Shown: positions 36,288-44,155, counted from the stretch's first letter. The stretch is DNA of 64,000 bases from Bacteroides acidifaciens (GCF_903181435.1 NZ_CAEUHO010000001.1:2232001-2296000); one strand, 5' to 3'. Program-made: numbers and translations. The notes: generated by a model from the sequence alone, not told the origin.

Positions 36288-37523
36288 TTACATAGCGACT
36301 TCCTTGTAAATCTTCTCGATGCCGACAAACTTCTTGTCAAGCCCCTGCATATCACTACCTATCTTGCTGTTAGTGATGCGGGCATAGATTTGGGTCGTTT
36401 CAATGTTCGTGTGTCCCAACATTTTAGACACCGTTTCAATAGGTACGCCCTTTGACAGCGTGGTAGTCGTTGCGAACGTGTGCCGGGCAAGGTGAAATGT
36501 CAAGTTCTTTTTAATACCGCACACATCGGCAATCTCTTTCAGGTACGCATTTAGTTTCTGATTACTGATTATGGGAAGTATCTTGCCATTAGGTAACTTA
36601 CCCTTGTACTTCTTCAAAATCATCTTGGGAATATCCAGCAGAGGAACATTAACATCCGTATTCGTCTTTTGCCGCTTTGTCATTATCCAAAGGTTGCCGT
36701 CAAAGGATTTGCGAATGTTGTCTTGCGTAAGCCCGGCTACATCTATATAGGCAAGCCCGGTGAAGCAGGCAAAGATGAACAAGTCCCTGACGTGTTCCAG
36801 CCGCTCGGAAACCATTTTCTTTTTGAGGATGATTTTAATCTCGTCCTCTGTCAGATACCCCCTGTCCACTTTCTCCAGCCGGATTTTGTAACTGGCGAAA
36901 GGGTCGTTCACCAGTATGCCGTTGTTGCGGGCAATGATGATGATACGCTTGAAGAACTGCATGAACTTGGCGGTGGTGTTATAACCACACTTGCAAGCAG
37001 TACGCAAGTATAACTCAAAATCGGTAATGAACATCGGGGTAATCTCCTTAATGGATATGTCCGATACGTTGTACTTGCTTTGAATGAACTCGGCAAGGTG
37101 GCGGCGGGTGACTTCATACTTGCGGTAGGTCGCTATCGTCTTGGATATGCCGACCAACTGCTTCACATCGTCATTGTGCTTTTGGAACAGGGTAAGGATT
37201 GTTTCGTGGCTCTCGCTATGACCTAAAAACTCGTTCTTCACTTTCTCGGCGGTCACGTAATTGTCACGCCGCTGCATTTCGTGGTAAATGGTGTTCAAGG
37301 ATGCGTTTATATCATCCAGCATACGGTTTATGCGGCTGGCTTCCGAAGTACGTCCGGTAGCCTTGCCCATTTTGCCGTCCCAAATAGAGGGTAACACGTC
37401 CAGCTTGGTGTTAAAACGGCTCGCCACGCCGTCCACTGTGATACGGGCGAAAAGGGGGTACGCACCGTTGGCTTTCTGCTTGTCTTTCTTTGCGTAAAAG
37501 CAAATGTTGAATGTCGATTTCAT
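36288..37523 (-). CDS. Tyrosine-type integrase, IntDOT-like
   Basis: 411 residues. An arm-binding domain starts FNICFYAKKDKQKANGAYP, a SAM-like core-binding domain spans about residues 100-210, and the catalytic domain ends with HLARHTFATTTTLSKGVPIE, LGHTNIETTQIYARI. The first catalytic Arg is replaced: CFTGLAYIDVAGL has Ala where most recombinases have Arg, as reported for CTnDOT-type integrases. It reads inward from the right att-like repeat, so it is the likely integrase of element A. Confidence 0.9.
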   Translation of the reverse strand: MKSTFNICFYAKKDKQKANGAYPLFARITVDGVASRFNTKLDVLPSIWDGKMGKATGRTSEASRINRMLDDINASLNTIYHEMQRRDNYVTAEKVKNEFLGHSESHETILTLFQKHNDDVKQLVGISKTIATYRKYEVTRRHLAEFIQSKYNVSDISIKEITPMFITDFELYLRTACKCGYNTTAKFMQFFKRIIIIARNNGILVNDPFASYKIRLEKVDRGYLTEDEIKIILKKKMVSERLEHVRDLFIFACFTGLAYIDVAGLTQDNIRKSFDGNLWIMTKRQKTNTDVNVPLLDIPKMILKKYKGKLPNGKILPIISNQKLNAYLKEIADVCGIKKNLTFHLARHTFATTTTLSKGVPIETVSKMLGHTNIETTQIYARITNSKIGSDMQGLDKKFVGIEKIYKEVAM

Positions 37524-37728
37524 AACTCACTTTTTAAGTTGCAAAACTATTGTAATTCTCTAAAAATGAGTTCCATGCAGGCAAGCCAAATAACGACAGG
37601 ACTTCGCCAATTTCGGACAATCTGTACCCCCTTTCCGTTTTTGTTTGTCAGGGGTACGAGTTAGGTTACGAACTTTGTCTTTTAGGGGCGAAAAGATGTA
37701 CTTTAAGGCAGACACAAGGGGATAAAAA

Positions 37729-37760
37729 AAGTCCCACAAATCATTGAATTTGTGGGACTT
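37729..37760. terminator. Strong hairpin next to att-like repeat
   Basis: AAGTCCCACAAAT pairs with ATTTGTGGGACTT around 6 bases; an A-run precedes it, so it would work as a terminator on the minus strand. The tRNA-proximal att copy is likewise preceded by a hairpin (AGCAGCTT/AAGCTGCT near 26266-26285). Confidence 0.6.
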
Positions 37761-37793
37761 GTCTGCTTACTGTCCGGTATTGTCCGGTTAGTT

Positions 37794-37821
37794 CAGCGGA
37801 GAGACAGGGTTTTGAACCTAC
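37794..37821. repeat. att-like repeat at the element A / element B junction
   Basis: 27 of 28 bases match 26290-26317. About 220 bases to its right are also alignable with the sequence right of the first copy, including a shared TTCAAAGATACGGC stretch and the 15-bp-arm palindrome. It thus marks both the right end of element A and the left end of element B. Confidence 0.55.
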
Positions 37822-38006
37822 GACCCTAACCGCTTGTATTTCAGCTACTTTGCTTTCAAAATTTCAAATAGGTAACGAAACAGTAACGATTTTTAATCGT
37901 TAAGCCTGTCCAACTTTGACCGCTGTTTGTCTGCCTAACTTTCGGGTTCAAAGATACGGCATTCTTTTGAAACTCGCAAATATCTGATAATAAATATTTT
38001 TGGGTT

Positions 38007-38055
38007 AGTGCAAGGTGCAAGCTATATATATAAATATATACTTGCACCTTGCACT
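38007..38055. repeat. 15-bp-arm palindrome in left end of element B
   Basis: Identical arms to the palindrome at 26502-26550 (tandem GTGCAAG heptamers facing CTTGCAC heptamers) around 19 AT bases. Confidence 0.75.
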
Positions 38056-38096
38056 AAAAAAAAGCACTGGGGTACAAATGGTTAAAACAAAATCCG

Positions 38097-38104
38097 TATC
38101 TTCG
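38097..38104 (+). promoter_or_regulatory. -7 box of the TetR-type gene
   Basis: TATCTTCG, 23 bases before the ATG at 38128. Confidence 0.5.
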
Positions 38105-38127
38105 TAACCGATTAAAAACAAACGTGT

Positions 38128-38742
38128 ATGATAATAACTAACCGTGAAGAAGTAATAGATAAAGCATTTGGGGTATTTGTCAGGATGAACTACGAGAAAG
38201 CAAGCATCATCACGCTTGCCAAAGCCTGCGGAGTGACAAAAACGGGCATCGTTTATTATTTTCCGCACAAGCTGGATTTATTCATGGCTGTGGCAGACAA
38301 ATACGTGCTAAAAATGCACGAACCGGGAAACAAGTTTGCCGCTCCTGCCGATACGTTGGAGAAGTTCATCGGGCAATACGTGGCGGGGGTAGCCGCTTCC
38401 ATGAAAAGGATTGTTGAACTGATTGACGAGAATAGCAGCCCGCATGATTGTAGCCCTAACTTCTACTACTTTCATTTCCTGTCACAAGTGCGTATGTACT
38501 ATCCGGGCATCAGGCAGAAAATTGAGAAAATCTACCGACAAGACTATGACCTATGGGAGAAAGTCATACAAAAAGCAAAAAACAGCGGGGAAATCAGAAA
38601 CGACACGGACGTGAAGAAAACGGCTACCATGTTCCGGCAAATGTTTTTAGGACTGTCATACGAACAAGCATTTCTGAACGGTCTGAACGTGGATGAACTG
38701 GCAGAAAACTTTCGCTATATCTATTCGCTGCTTAAAGCCTGA
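38128..38742 (+). CDS. TetR/AcrR-family regulator, likely controls the cassette recombinase
   Basis: 204 residues. The N-terminal TetR helix-turn-helix reads REEVIDKAFGVFVRMNYEKA, then SIITLAKACGVTKTGIVYYF; the C-terminal ligand domain is typical and helical (MFLGLSYEQAFLNGL). A 7-base-arm palindrome (TTTGAAC-GTAT-GTTCAAA) lies between this gene and the recombinase gene, in the -33 region of the recombinase promoter. I infer repression of the recombinase relieved by an unknown ligand. Confidence 0.85.
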   Translation: MIITNREEVIDKAFGVFVRMNYEKASIITLAKACGVTKTGIVYYFPHKLDLFMAVADKYVLKMHEPGNKFAAPADTLEKFIGQYVAGVAASMKRIVELIDENSSPHDCSPNFYYFHFLSQVRMYYPGIRQKIEKIYRQDYDLWEKVIQKAKNSGEIRNDTDVKKTATMFRQMFLGLSYEQAFLNGLNVDELAENFRYIYSLLKA

Positions 38743-38772
38743 TACAGTTTTGTTTTTTTAACCTCTATTATT

Positions 38773-38815
38773 TTTGAACGTATGTTCAAAATGTGGCGTT
38801 TTTGTTTTATCTTTG
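38773..38815 (+). promoter_or_regulatory. Palindromic operator and promoter of the cassette recombinase
   Basis: TTTGAAC and GTTCAAA (38773-38779, 38784-38790) form an 18-base dyad. TATCTTTG at 38808-38815 is the -7 box; the dyad covers the expected -33 position. This puts the RNA start near 38820 and supports the ATG at 38840 for the recombinase. Confidence 0.6.
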
Positions 38816-38839
38816 GAGCATGAAGCAAAATTCAGCGAC

Positions 38840-39946
38840 ATGGATAAGGTTCAGAAACAAAGAGGAAGCATCGTGCTACACAAAGAAACAAGGGACGGTG
38901 CAGACTACATACGGATAGAATACGCAAACAGTCAGGCTGTCGCCCAACTGCTCGCCCAAGACACAGGCATGGAAATGGCTGGCAACGGCTCTGCATATAT
39001 AGCGTCAGCCGCTTTCAGCCTGCCGGATTTCTACGACCGCTATTCACCACACGCCTATATTGATTACAGCCGGGTTTACGTGCGGCATCCCAAACCTAAA
39101 AGGGAATACACACTGCCAAAAGGCTACCTCGAACTGCTGGAACAAAAGCGTTACAGCCCCTCGACAGTCAAAACATACCGTGCCTATTTCAGCGATTTCG
39201 TGGAATATCACAAGGGACGGAACATCGACCGCCTGAAAGTGCCGGACATCAACAAGTACATACTCTATCTTGTGAACGAGAAGAAAATCTCGGTGTCGCA
39301 ACAGAATATGCGCATCAATGCTATCAAGTTCTATTACGAGCAGGTGAAAGGCGGCAAACGGCAATACTACGGCGGTATCACCCGTGCCAAAGAGTACAAG
39401 AGCCTGCCCGAAGTGTTGAGCAAGAATGAAATTAAGCGCATCCTTGCACAAATTTCCAACATCAAGCATCACTGCATGATTTCGTTGGTTTACTCTGCCG
39501 GACTTAGAAGAAGCGAATTGCTTAACCTGACCCCGCAGGACATCAACAGCGAAACAATGTCGGTTCGCATCATGGGCAAGGGGAAGAAATGCCGTTATTC
39601 GCTCCTTTCGCCCAAGTTGCTGGAAGAACTACGGCACTACTTCCGGGAATATCGTCCACAAAAATGGCTGTTTGAGGGCGAAACACCCGGAGAGCAATAT
39701 TCGGCAAGTGCATTGGTGAAAGTGCTGAAAGAAGCCGCACATCGTGCAGGCATCAAACATCGTGTACACGTACACATGCTGCGCCACTCCTTTGCCACAC
39801 ACTTGCTGGAACAGGGAACAGACCTGCACACGATACAGGAATTGTTGGGACACAACGACATCAAGACCACAACCATTTATCTTCATGTGTCAAGTGCCCA
39901 TAAAGCAAAAATCCCTAATCCTCTTGATACACTGGATAATTCGTGA
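38840..39946 (+). CDS. XerD/IntI-like tyrosine recombinase of the cassette array (rAID-type)
   Basis: 368 residues from the ATG at 38840. An unusual N-terminal region (about residues 1-85) precedes the SAM-like domain (YSPSTVKTYRAYFSDFVEYH, about 105-175). All catalytic residues are present: R223 in SAGLRRSEL, Lys in MGKGKK, H312-x-x-R315 in HMLRHSFATHLL, H338 in LLGHND, Y347 in IYLHV. The end PNPLDTL recalls IntI tails, but the extra helix insert that defines integron IntI is absent. Unlike classical integrons, it reads in the same direction as the cassettes. It should insert, excise and shuffle the cassettes at the attC-like sites. Confidence 0.9.
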   Translation: MDKVQKQRGSIVLHKETRDGADYIRIEYANSQAVAQLLAQDTGMEMAGNGSAYIASAAFSLPDFYDRYSPHAYIDYSRVYVRHPKPKREYTLPKGYLELLEQKRYSPSTVKTYRAYFSDFVEYHKGRNIDRLKVPDINKYILYLVNEKKISVSQQNMRINAIKFYYEQVKGGKRQYYGGITRAKEYKSLPEVLSKNEIKRILAQISNIKHHCMISLVYSAGLRRSELLNLTPQDINSETMSVRIMGKGKKCRYSLLSPKLLEELRHYFREYRPQKWLFEGETPGEQYSASALVKVLKEAAHRAGIKHRVHVHMLRHSFATHLLEQGTDLHTIQELLGHNDIKTTTIYLHVSSAHKAKIPNPLDTLDNS

Positions 39947-40024
39947 GGTGCAGTTATAGAAGTGTAGGAACGACACCATAAGGTGCGGTTATAAATAAAT
40001 TACTAACAATACGAATAACTCTTT
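39947..40024 (+). other. attI-like region between recombinase and first cassette
   Basis: Directly after the recombinase stop are two 12-base direct repeats (GGTGCAGTTATA at 39947 and GGTGCGGTTATA at 39982) flanking a small dyad (GTGT...ACAC). A TAACAA motif resembling the 5' end of the attC-like sites follows near the first cassette gene. This is where an integron attI would be. It differs from the attC-like sites in lacking the ATA/TC hairpin structure. Confidence 0.5.
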
Positions 40025-40417
40025 ATGATAAAATTCATTTTAGATGCGATGTATTATCAGATATTCATATTTAATAGGGATAAATTTATATTGGAAAATC
40101 CACATGAGCGGACGATACAGATAATATGTGGAATATTATTTCTTCCTGTTATAGTATTGACATATCTACTGATAGAGGAGAATTTCAATTATAAAACCCC
40201 TTTTGTGTTTTTCATCATAATCTATATTTTATTATATAAGACATTCTGTTCGTATTATATAAAAGGGAAAAAAGGTATGGAAATTATAAGAAGTAAACCT
40301 CTGATATTTAATAGTCAAAAGATTTCTTCCTTCATATCATGGATGATTTATCCCATTTTGGTTGTATTACTTTATTTTATAATAACACATCGTCATTGGC
40401 TAAAAATTATACAATAA
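40025..40417 (+). CDS. Cassette 1: three-pass membrane protein, putative immunity
   Basis: 130 residues with hydrophobic segments near 35-53, 62-80 and 101-124 (WMIYPILVVLLYFII). No family recognised. It has its own cassette bounded by the attI-like region and attC-like site 1. Small membrane proteins are a common form of immunity to membrane-targeting toxins; that role is inferred from the array only. Confidence 0.65.
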   Translation: MIKFILDAMYYQIFIFNRDKFILENPHERTIQIICGILFLPVIVLTYLLIEENFNYKTPFVFFIIIYILLYKTFCSYYIKGKKGMEIIRSKPLIFNSQKISSFISWMIYPILVVLLYFIITHRHWLKIIQ

Positions 40418-40428
40418 AGATTTAATAA

Positions 40429-40478
40429 GTTAGTAACAACGAAAGATAGCATCTGACGATGCTCCTTTCTAACCATTA
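40429..40478 (+). repeat. attC-like site 1
   Basis: GTTAG-TAACAAC, GAAAG-ATA-GCATC, TGAC loop, GATGC-TC-CTTTC, TAACCATTA. Both stems pair perfectly. It is nearly identical to site 6. Confidence 0.8.
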
Positions 40479-40499
40479 CCAACAAATAGCGTACATAAT

Positions 40500-40922
40500 A
40501 TGAATGATGTAACAAAAGTAAGAATAGTATATGAATGTAGCATAATAGGCATTGTTTTGCTGACATTCTTAAAAGGTATGTTCCCTTACATGGGAGCATG
40601 GTGGCGAGTAGCCCTTATTGCTTCACTTGTAGGACTTTGGTTTTCTTTGTCTTACCTGAAACGGCATAATTATAAATGGGGGTTCAATTACATAGGAAAC
40701 CATTTATATATTAACCTCTTATTGAAAGTACAGAAGTGGTTTCAGAACGCTACAATCATAGCCTTATTGATACCTGTATTCTTAAAAGACCTCTTGTATA
40801 ATCAATATTGCTTTGTAGCATATATATTGCTTGTAGGCATGTTCTTAGGCGTGAAGCTGGCTACTTACACAGTAGAGTACGCTATATACAAAAGTAAATT
40901 CATTGGTAACAAGGAAAGATAA
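40500..40922 (+). CDS. Cassette 2: four-pass membrane protein, putative immunity
   Basis: 140 residues with about four transmembrane segments (for example GIVLLTFLKGMF, LIASLVGLWFSLSYL, ATIIALLIPVFLKDLLY, AYILLVGMFLGVKLATY). The last residues NKER and the stop codon are contributed by attC-like site 2, so the recombination site forms the C-terminus. No family recognised. Confidence 0.65.
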   Translation: MNDVTKVRIVYECSIIGIVLLTFLKGMFPYMGAWWRVALIASLVGLWFSLSYLKRHNYKWGFNYIGNHLYINLLLKVQKWFQNATIIALLIPVFLKDLLYNQYCFVAYILLVGMFLGVKLATYTVEYAIYKSKFIGNKER

Positions 40923-40953
40923 CCCCTGAACGGTGTTCCTTTCCAAACCATTA
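40905..40953 (+). repeat. attC-like site 2
   Basis: TAACAA, GGAAAG-ATA, weaker inner stem (ACCCC with GGTGT, one mismatch), TC-CTTTCC, AAACCATTA. It overlaps the end of cassette 2 and is nearly identical to site 4. Confidence 0.78.
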
Positions 40954-40971
40954 GCGAAAACAGAAACCAGT

Positions 40972-42066
40972 ATGATACAGCAAGTAGAAAAACTGAAAGA
41001 AATAATCAATCAAAACAGTATGGGGCATTTGCCTTTGCCCTATCGTGTTGATTTGATGAAACAAATAAGCGATATATGTATAGTACAAAAAGTATTATGC
41101 GAGTGTTGCAAGAAAGTCTGTTCTTGCTTTACAAAGGAATATGACAATGAAAACCCATTATACAGAGTCTTGTCCGAAATAGATAGTTATCTTTACAAGA
41201 ATAAGGGCACTGCCGAAAGCATATCGGTTTCGGTGGAACGGTTATGCAATTATGCGGAACAATCCATTGAGAGTTGCGAAGATATGGCAGGGTGGGCAAT
41301 CATCGCTTTAGGATATGCTATTCGGAATGATGCAGCTACCATATTGGAGATAGAGGATTATAACGGTGAAGATGATAATGCTTTCGACTTTGAAAGCTGG
41401 AATGCGGATTTTATATGCTCAATAGCCTATTCGGGCAGCAATCCTTTCATGGAAATAGGTAATGCGGAGAAACGCAAGGAATATTGGTTGTGGTATCTTG
41501 ATATGGTTCTTGGTATGTGTGAAAAATCGAATACACCATATACAATGATAAAACCAACATCTAAAAAGTCGCAAAATCAGATTTCTATTCCCAAACGCAC
41601 ACAAAGTTGGCAGATTGAAAATGTGTCAAATCAAATACAACAACTGGTACATGCACTGATAGAAGCAACGGATAAGCAAACGAAAGACTGGAATAAAATT
41701 GTATTAAGCTATACATTCATTTCTGCTTCTTATATGAACATTACTTGTTGTCGGGAAGAAGAAGTTCAGAAAATAACACTCTGCCAAAGTATAGAAAATC
41801 TTATTCATAACAGTCTGTTTCATATCCACAAAGATATGTATCTACAAGCCCCCAAAGAAGGAGCATGGATGCAATGCTGTATAACAATAGAAAAAGGCAA
41901 TTCTTATGATATATCCTTTAATTACGATGATATAACATCCATTTCCGACATATTCAATAATCCCGATTGGCTTATTGGAGCATTTGAGGATTATCCACGA
42001 AGTAAAGAATACACCCCTCAATGGCTAAGAAAAATAATTGAAAGAAGAAAGCTGTATCTGACTTAG
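40972..42066 (+). CDS. Cassette 3: probable double immunity protein (Imm5-like plus YezG-like)
   Basis: 364 residues from the ATG at 40972; an upstream in-frame GTG lies inside attC-like site 2. The N-terminal half has GWAIIALGYAIRND, DFESWNADFICSIAYSG and RKEYWLWYLDMVL, resembling Imm5 immunity proteins. The C-terminal half has QSIENLIHNSLFHI, AWMQCCITIEKG and FNYDD followed by FEDYPRSKEYTPQWLRK, resembling the YezG/DUF600 immunity family. Both families neutralise polymorphic toxins. The fusion suggests one cassette protects against two toxins. Family calls are by eye and need profile search. Confidence 0.65.
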   Translation: MIQQVEKLKEIINQNSMGHLPLPYRVDLMKQISDICIVQKVLCECCKKVCSCFTKEYDNENPLYRVLSEIDSYLYKNKGTAESISVSVERLCNYAEQSIESCEDMAGWAIIALGYAIRNDAATILEIEDYNGEDDNAFDFESWNADFICSIAYSGSNPFMEIGNAEKRKEYWLWYLDMVLGMCEKSNTPYTMIKPTSKKSQNQISIPKRTQSWQIENVSNQIQQLVHALIEATDKQTKDWNKIVLSYTFISASYMNITCCREEEVQKITLCQSIENLIHNSLFHIHKDMYLQAPKEGAWMQCCITIEKGNSYDISFNYDDITSISDIFNNPDWLIGAFEDYPRSKEYTPQWLRKIIERRKLYLT

Positions 42067-42091
42067 TTTCTGTGAGTGGATAAAATAATTT

Positions 42092-42138
42092 CGCTAACAA
42101 CGCAGGATAACGGACAAGCCGTTCCCTGCTAACCATTA
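42092..42138 (+). repeat. attC-like site 3
   Basis: CGCTAACAAC, GCAGG-ATA-ACGG, ACAAG loop, CCGT-TC-CCTGC, TAACCATTA. It is nearly identical to site 7. Confidence 0.8.
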
Positions 42139-42160
42139 TGAACAATTAAAGCGCAAAAAT

Positions 42161-42820
42161 ATGAGTATGAAAGAACTAAATAGCATTTATGCTTTCGGTT
42201 ATGGGCTATTCATATATTCGCCCGGTACATTCAATGAATGGATGCAAGAGAAGAAATGCCGAGCAAAGAAAATGCTGTCGTATCTTGATAAGCATAAGGA
42301 TATGTTTTTGGAAATGATTGCCAAAGGGATAGCATTGCCTATCTATCAAATACCAACGTATCAATATTCAATCTATATCACAACAGAAAAAGATGTGAAT
42401 ATTCCAGAGGATTGGGAACAGGTTTATCTTTATAAAGATTGGTTTATTACAATCGGAACAGATGATAAACTTTGCTTTTCTTCCTTTGAGTTTTTTGAAG
42501 AACACCGTGATTTGATAGCTAAAAGTCAATGTGTGTTTATGGGAGAAGTATTTGATATAAATGATAACCCACATTCGTTTTATCATTCTGATGAAATACA
42601 AATGCCCAAAGGTAATTATCGCTTTGACATTTACGGGTTAAAACGAAAACACCCTTACTCGGAAACAGACAGAGAAAACTGCAATAAAAATTATGCCTAT
42701 CTATTTGCTTTCCGAAAAGACAATAACGACAGCAACGAGAATTTAGAGCGGTGTGATAATGATACTCACATTTTTAGCATAGAAGAATATTTGGAAGAAG
42801 TTCATAACAAGGAAAGATAA
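42161..42820 (+). CDS. Cassette 4: soluble protein of unknown function, putative immunity
   Basis: 219 residues, acidic, no signal peptide, rich in aromatic residues (YAFGYGLFIYSPGTFNEWM at the start). No family recognised. As in cassette 2, the last residues HNKER and the stop lie within the attC-like site (site 4). Size, acidity and context fit an immunity protein against a cytoplasmic toxin; inference only. Confidence 0.6.
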   Translation: MSMKELNSIYAFGYGLFIYSPGTFNEWMQEKKCRAKKMLSYLDKHKDMFLEMIAKGIALPIYQIPTYQYSIYITTEKDVNIPEDWEQVYLYKDWFITIGTDDKLCFSSFEFFEEHRDLIAKSQCVFMGEVFDINDNPHSFYHSDEIQMPKGNYRFDIYGLKRKHPYSETDRENCNKNYAYLFAFRKDNNDSNENLERCDNDTHIFSIEEYLEEVHNKER

Positions 42821-42851
42821 CCCCTAAACGGTGTTCCTTTCCAAACCATTA
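42803..42851 (+). repeat. attC-like site 4
   Basis: CATAACAA, GGAAAG-ATA, ACCCC/GGTGT inner stem, TC-CTTTCC, AAACCATTA; differs from site 2 at only a few positions. Confidence 0.78.
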
Positions 42852-42869
42852 TAAACAATAGTGCAAAAT

Positions 42870-43619
42870 ATGAAACAGAAAATATACCATATCATTATCT
42901 TTTTACTCTTTTGGTGTTGTGGAGTAGCCTATTCACAAAATCCCAAAGCGGATATTTTGCAGCAAGACCTTTCGGGCTTGTTTGACAATTTAAGCATGAT
43001 TGGCATATTAGGAGAAGATTGTAGCCGAATTGATATTCATATTACCGAAGTTCGGAAAATGGATAGTAGAGAATATGAGATAAAGGGTATCAGTCGTACC
43101 CGATTATCCGTAATCTGTCCGTTTAAGGGAAAGGTTTGTATAGATAGCATTTCTTCCTGTTTCCAAATGATAAAAAGTGAATATACGGAATTGGACGGTT
43201 TCATATACGGGTATTACTCGTTTGCGGAATACGGAGATAAACGATATAGCGGTACATTCTCCGGTTCTTTCAAGCAGGGGTATCGGATGAGCGGACAGCA
43301 AATAGAGAAAGGACGGAATGAAATAGCAGAACTGAAATTGAACTTATCTGAATATCGGGGTAAGTGGAAATCCGCAAAGGGACTGACAAAAGTCTGTTCT
43401 TGGGCAGATGAGATTATACCCGATACTCCTGCAAACTTCTGCCTGTTTAATGATGCAGGTGAATGGATTGTATCACCGAAATATCGTAAGAATGGTTGGG
43501 AAAATCTATATAATGCCTATCACAATGAAAATCTGACAACGGACGAGATACAAAAGGCTCGTGAGGTGGAAGAACAGGAATGGTGGGTAAATAAAAGCCA
43601 ATCATGCAAAGTAATTTGA
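42870..43619 (+). CDS. Cassette 5: exported protein, putative periplasmic immunity
   Basis: 249 residues from the ATG at 42870. A signal peptide (IIIFLLFWCCGVAYSQ) directs it to the periplasm. The body is beta-rich with four cysteines (ICPFKGKVC, SSCFQMI) and a C-terminal EWIVSPKYRKNGW. No family recognised. A periplasmic location would suit protection against cell-wall or membrane-acting effectors. Confidence 0.6.
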   Translation: MKQKIYHIIIFLLFWCCGVAYSQNPKADILQQDLSGLFDNLSMIGILGEDCSRIDIHITEVRKMDSREYEIKGISRTRLSVICPFKGKVCIDSISSCFQMIKSEYTELDGFIYGYYSFAEYGDKRYSGTFSGSFKQGYRMSGQQIEKGRNEIAELKLNLSEYRGKWKSAKGLTKVCSWADEIIPDTPANFCLFNDAGEWIVSPKYRKNGWENLYNAYHNENLTTDEIQKAREVEEQEWWVNKSQSCKVI

Positions 43620-43620
43620 G

Positions 43621-43669
43621 TTTATAACAAAGCGTGATAACGCTTACAGCGTTCCCCGCTTAGCCATTA
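43621..43669 (+). repeat. attC-like site 5
   Basis: TTATAACA, AAGCGTG-ATA-ACGC, TTACA loop, GCGT-TC-CCCGCTT, AGCCATTA. The arms differ from all other sites yet still pair (AAGCG with CGCTT, ACGC with GCGT), which is good covariation evidence. Confidence 0.78.
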
Positions 43670-43707
43670 CTGACAATTATATAATTGATGTTTTGTAACA
43701 GTCGCTT

Positions 43708-44100
43708 ATGAAAAAGATTATTGACTATTTATTTTATAGATATTATTTGATTTGCTTAAAAAATGAGGAATTTCCACGTTTTGGTGCAGCCTGCATCTTA
43801 TCGGAAGTTATTTCAATAACTTATATGTTCGCATCTTTTTTGTTTTCATTTTTCTTGACAGGAAATTTCTTTTTTTCGTACATATCCAAACTAACAACAC
43901 TTGTTATATGGATAATCGGCTTTATACTTCCTTGGATTGGTGTATACATATATTATAATAAGAAAAGGACTCTTGTATTATTTAAGAAATTTCAAGACAA
44001 TATTTATAATGCCAAATATTCAGATAAGGCGGTATTAAGTATCAGGTATATTATACTTATTGTCGGTCTTCTTTTAATGCTCTTTCTTTATCAGTTTTAA
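43708..44100 (+). CDS. Cassette 6: multi-pass membrane protein, putative immunity
   Basis: 130 residues with three to four transmembrane segments (SVISITYMFASFLFSFFL-type segment near 32-50, LVIWIIGFILPWIGVYIYY, IILIVGLLLMLFLYQF). No family recognised. It is bounded by attC-like sites 5 and 6. Confidence 0.62.
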   Translation: MKKIIDYLFYRYYLICLKNEEFPRFGAACILSEVISITYMFASFLFSFFLTGNFFFSYISKLTTLVIWIIGFILPWIGVYIYYNKKRTLVLFKKFQDNIYNAKYSDKAVLSIRYIILIVGLLLMLFLYQF

Positions 44101-44155
44101 ATATCGAGCAAGTTATGAAGTATCAATAATTTATCGGATTGAGAAATATAAATAA

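Larger units (their letters stand above)
26290..37793. mobile_element. Element A: degenerate integrative element (RteC family)
   Basis: Bounded by att-like repeats at 26290 and 37794, with an inward-reading integrase at the right edge. Its gene order is cargo regulators, RteC, excisionase-like, primase, then (after the IS21-type element) DUF3873, ArdA, ORF6N and integrase. Topoisomerase, mobilisation and partition genes found in element B are missing here. It is therefore probably immobile by itself. Confidence 0.6.

Noticed and set aside
37794..37821. Second tRNA gene at the att-like repeat
   Set aside because: Only the T-arm/acceptor-like end is present; no D-arm or anticodon arm can be folded.
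38840..39946. Classical integron integrase IntI
   Set aside because: The IntI-specific helical insert before the HxLRH motif is missing, and the gene is co-directional with the cassettes, so I call it IntI-like only.
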